Origin: Actinomycetota bacterium
GTDB lineage: Bacteria > Actinomycetota > Thermoleophilia > Solirubrobacterales > 70-9
NCBI GenBank assembly: GCA_005884985.1
Contig: VAYK01000123.1
Coordinates: 1-8,043 of the forward strand
Reading direction: 5' to 3'
DNA: 8,043 bases
The translations under genes were made by a program, and so were the position numbers. The notes under the pieces were generated by a model that saw only the letters and a list, made by a program, of their open reading frames with translations, was not told where the DNA came from and did not search any database. Shown one piece after another: positions 5,458 through 8,043 of this stretch. The first letter of the stretch is position 1. Each line of letters starts with the position of its first letter.

Positions 5458-6153
5458 TCAGCGCCCGCCGGGGGGCCGCTTCTTGGCCATCCCGGGGCGC
5501 CGCGGGAGGTTGCCGGGGGTCGGCCCGCTCTTGCGCATCACGTGCAGATGACGGTGGCGGGAGCCCGCATACGGGCCCACCCATCTGATCTCCATCGGTT
5601 CCATGGCGAGCTGCTGCGCCGCGCGTTCCAGCTCTGCCTCCTCATCCGGATCCCGGCGGCCCTTCCAAGCGACCAGGGTGCCCCCCGCGACCAGCAGCGG
5701 GGACGCGAGCTCGGCCAGCGTCGACAGGCGGCCGACCGCGCGGGCGGTGACGGCGGCGTAGGCCTCGCGACCACGGTTGACGGCCCAGATCTCGGAGCGC
5801 TCGCAGATGACCCGCGCGTTGGCGATCCCGGCCCGCTCGATCGCCTGGCGCATGAAGTCGCATTTGCGCCCCGTCGACTCGATCAGATCGAAGCGCGCGT
5901 CGGGCAGCGCGACGGCGAGCGGCAAGCCCGGAAAGCCGGCTCCCGCTCCCACGTCCGCGATCCGGCGCGCGACACTCAGCGCTTCGACCTCGAGGCCGCT
6001 CAGCGAGTCGGCGACGTGGACGCGCCAGGCCCGTTCGGGGTCGCGCACGGCGCTCGGCGCGGCCCGATCCGCGGCGAGCATGTCGAGCACCGCGCGCAGC
6101 GTCGCCCGCGCCTCGTCGGACAGCTGCGCCGCCGCGCCCGGCCCGGCGCTCAA
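5458..6153 (-). CDS. rsmG: 16S rRNA (guanine-527 N7)-methyltransferase RsmG
   Basis: RsmG (GidB) methylates N7 of G527 of 16S rRNA with S-adenosylmethionine; its loss gives low-level streptomycin resistance. The 231-residue protein has HVADSL, the SAM motif IADVGAGAGFPGLPLA (residues about 64-79), LIESTGRKCDFMRQ, TARAVGRLSTLAELASPLL and LVAWKGRRDPDEE. The end carries GPYAGSRHRHLHVMRK and a basic tail with PRRPGMAKKRP, typical of Actinomycetota RsmG. The start is TTG at 6153, overlapping the jag stop as TTGA (6153-6150), a sign of translational coupling. It sits in its conserved place between jag and parA and appears complete. Confidence 0.95.
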   Translation of the reverse strand: MSAGPGAAAQLSDEARATLRAVLDMLAADRAAPSAVRDPERAWRVHVADSLSGLEVEALSVARRIADVGAGAGFPGLPLAVALPDARFDLIESTGRKCDFMRQAIERAGIANARVICERSEIWAVNRGREAYAAVTARAVGRLSTLAELASPLLVAGGTLVAWKGRRDPDEEAELERAAQQLAMEPMEIRWVGPYAGSRHRHLHVMRKSGPTPGNLPRRPGMAKKRPPGGR

Positions 6154-6635
6154 TCGCTGAGCAGGGGTGCCACGATCACGCAGCGCTCGGGCTCCTCGCC
6201 CTCGCTGAAGGTCTCGACCCCGGCGCGGTCCTTGAGGTACTGATGGACGACCCGACGCTCGGTCGGGCTCATCGGGTCGAGCTCGATCTCCTTGCCCGTC
6301 TTCAGCGCGCGGTCGGCGGCACGATCGGCCTGTCGCTCGATCGCCTCTTGGCGTCTCTCCCGATAGCCAGCGGCGTCCACCACCACACGCTTTCGCTCCT
6401 GAAGCCCGCGGAACGCGGCCCGGTAGCAGAGCAGCTGCACCGCGTCGATCGTCTGCCCGCGGCGCCCGATCAGCAGGCCCACATCCTCGCCATCGACGCG
6501 GCCCACGATCTGCTCGGGGTCTTCGTCTACCTCGACGTTTGCTTCGACGTCAAGCGCATCGACCACCCGCTCGAGAATCGCCCGCACTCGCTCAGCGGGC
6601 TCCGCCGGCAGACCACTGTCCCCGTCACTCGCCAC
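6150..6635 (-). CDS. khpB: KH/R3H RNA-binding protein Jag (KhpB)
   Basis: This 161-residue protein binds single-stranded RNA. The KH domain holds GLLIGRRGQTIDAVQLL (GxxG loop GRRG, about residues 53-69), and the R3H domain holds SPTERRVVHQYLKD with the Arg-x3-His pattern near residues 128-132. The N-terminal Jag_N domain seen in Firmicutes is absent, the usual form in Actinomycetota. KhpB with KhpA controls cell division and elongation in streptococci; its role here is inferred. The start is GTG at 6635 with no clear Shine-Dalgarno. The 130 nt between yidC and jag (6636-6765) hold no gene I can support, only a weak bulged GC hairpin near 6748-6763 without a U-run. Its stop overlaps the rsmG start (TTGA). 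Confidence 0.93.
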   Translation of the reverse strand: MASDGDSGLPAEPAERVRAILERVVDALDVEANVEVDEDPEQIVGRVDGEDVGLLIGRRGQTIDAVQLLCYRAAFRGLQERKRVVVDAAGYRERRQEAIERQADRAADRALKTGKEIELDPMSPTERRVVHQYLKDRAGVETFSEGEEPERCVIVAPLLSD

Positions 6636-6765
6636 CGGGCGAGTCTATTGAGCAGGAGACAGGGACAGCAGGTCGCAGTAGATGGGTTTGGCGCCGCCCG
6701 GAGCTGTGACCTGGGGTGAGGGCAGCGACCCGAGCTTGCCCGCCGCGCGGGGCCTGAAGTCGCCG

Positions 6766-7459
<694 letters not shown>

Positions 7460-7463
<4 letters not shown>

Positions 7464-7738
7464 GTGCGGGCCTCGCGTTTGGCCGGCCGGTTGTGCCTGG
7501 GCTTGAAGAGGGGGCGCGCTGCGAGCGGGTCGTAGCCGCCGTCGCTGAACGGGTTGCAGCGGGCCAGACGCCAGGCGGCCAGGATGATGCCGCGCAAGAC
7601 GCCCAGTTCACGGATCGCCCGCACGGCGTAGGCCGAGCAGGTCGGCTCGTACTTGCAGCGGCGAGGGAGTGCCGGCGAGATCAAGCGCTGGTAGAGGCGG
7701 ATCGGGGCGAGGACGATTGCGAGCAGGGCGCGTTTCAC
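7460..7738 (-). CDS. yidD: Membrane protein insertion efficiency factor YidD
   Basis: YidD is a small peripheral membrane protein that aids YidC-dependent insertion. The 92-residue product carries the family pattern: an amphipathic N-terminus (LLAIVLAPIRLYQRLISPAL, split as LLAIVLAPIRL and YQRLISP), CKYEPTCSAYA with the conserved cysteines, RAIRELGVLRG, and RLARCNPFSDGGYDP. A basic tail follows (KPRHNRPAKRE). The start is GTG at 7738, because the nearby upstream ATG runs straight into a TGA. It lies 16 nt after rnpA and its TGA overlaps the probable yidC start by 4 nt. The gene appears complete. Confidence 0.95.
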
Positions 7739-7745
7739 GTTTTAC
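7732..7745. promoter_or_regulatory. Degenerate parS-like half site
   Basis: GTTTCACGT at 7732-7740 equals one half and the centre of the parS consensus TGTTTCACGTGAAACA; the other half is mostly lost (11 of 16 overall). It overlaps the GTG start of yidD and lies about 3 kb from parB, where parS sites are often found. A chance match is quite possible. Confidence 0.25.
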
Positions 7746-7754
7746 GCATTCAAG

Positions 7755-8043
7755 TTAGAGGGTTCCGCCCGTCAGCCCTGCCTCAGAGGCCAGCTGCTCG
7801 AGCGCTTTTGCGACCCCTCCGGGGCCATCGCGCTCCAGAAGGCCGGCAGCGTCGGGACGAGCGACGAGCACGAAGTCGTGGCCGCGTGGAAGCGCCTCGT
7901 CGAGGGACCAGAACGCCTCTCTCAGTGCGCGCTTCACCGCATTTCTCTCTACGGCGCCACCGACCTTGCGGCTCACTGAGATGCCGAGGCGAACCTGATC
8001 GTGATCGGCGTCCGAGTCGCCACGCGGGAACGCGTAGAGGACC
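7755..8043 (-). CDS. rnpA: Ribonuclease P protein component, 5' end beyond the window
   Basis: RnpA is the basic protein subunit that helps the RNase P RNA cleave 5' leaders from pre-tRNAs. The window holds the C-terminal 95 or so residues in frame from base 8042: VLYAFPRG, QVRLGISVSRKVGGAVERN (as QVRLGISVSRK and VGGAVERN), and RNAVKRALREAFW, the RNA-binding RNR motif that defines the family. DFVLVARP follows, also conserved. About 25-30 N-terminal residues, including the usual R-S-x-DF start, should lie past the right edge. The GTG at 7976 is internal and not the true start. It leads the minus-strand block, 16 nt upstream of yidD, with rpmH expected next to it outside the window. Confidence 0.95.
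   Translation of the reverse strand, partial: VLYAFPRGDSDADHDQVRLGISVSRKVGGAVERNAVKRALREAFWSLDEALPRGHDFVLVARPDAAGLLERDGPGGVAKALEQLASEAGLTGGTL

Noticed and set aside
6748..6763. GC-rich hairpin between yidC and jag as a terminator
   Set aside because: The stem is bulged and has no T-run on either strand; not enough to claim termination.

Overview
The window is GC-rich and almost fully coding. It most resembles a chromosome of the Actinomycetota class Thermoleophilia (Solirubrobacterales/Gaiellales-like); this comes from remembered protein similarity and gene order, not from a search. The right half, on the minus strand, is the conserved block beside the replication origin: rnpA (cut by the window end), yidD, yidC, jag/khpB, rsmG, parA, parB. 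rpmH and dnaA would lie beyond the right edge and oriC itself is not in the window.

Layout: 1-1752 (+) holds the 3' part of a class I/II PLP aminotransferase followed by D-alanine--D-alanine ligase. 1759-2250 (-) is a bifunctional-nuclease-domain (DUF151) protein, convergent with ddl and with a recognisable promoter. 2396-2830 (+) is an SRPBCC/START-like protein. 2831-2996 has no gene but carries degenerate copies of the 3' end of the neighbouring tRNA plus a T-arm-like hairpin. 2997-3070 (-) is tRNA-Ile(GAT). 3175-3744 (+) is pdxH. 3770-8043 (-) is the parB-to-rnpA block, tightly packed with 4-8 nt overlaps at parA/parB, jag/rsmG and yidD/yidC.

The block joins RNase P protein, membrane insertion (YidD, YidC), an RNA-binding KH/R3H protein, 16S rRNA methylation and chromosome segregation. 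The left side joins PLP chemistry, peptidoglycan precursor synthesis and vitamin B6 supply (pdxH).

The most striking feature is damage. Five genes look interrupted. The aminotransferase lacks about 50 nt including the PLP-binding lysine (frameshift). Ddl lacks about 22 residues including the active-site omega-loop (in frame). YidC lacks about 52 nt encoding a membrane segment (frameshift). parB is frameshifted in its N-terminal linker, and pdxH seems to have a one-base shift at its N-terminus. At least YidC and Ddl are normally essential and the surrounding sequence is well preserved, so I think assembly or consensus errors are likelier than true gene decay. I found no convincing novel multi-gene system; the tRNA-tail repeats and a shared promoter motif are the best non-artefact observations.
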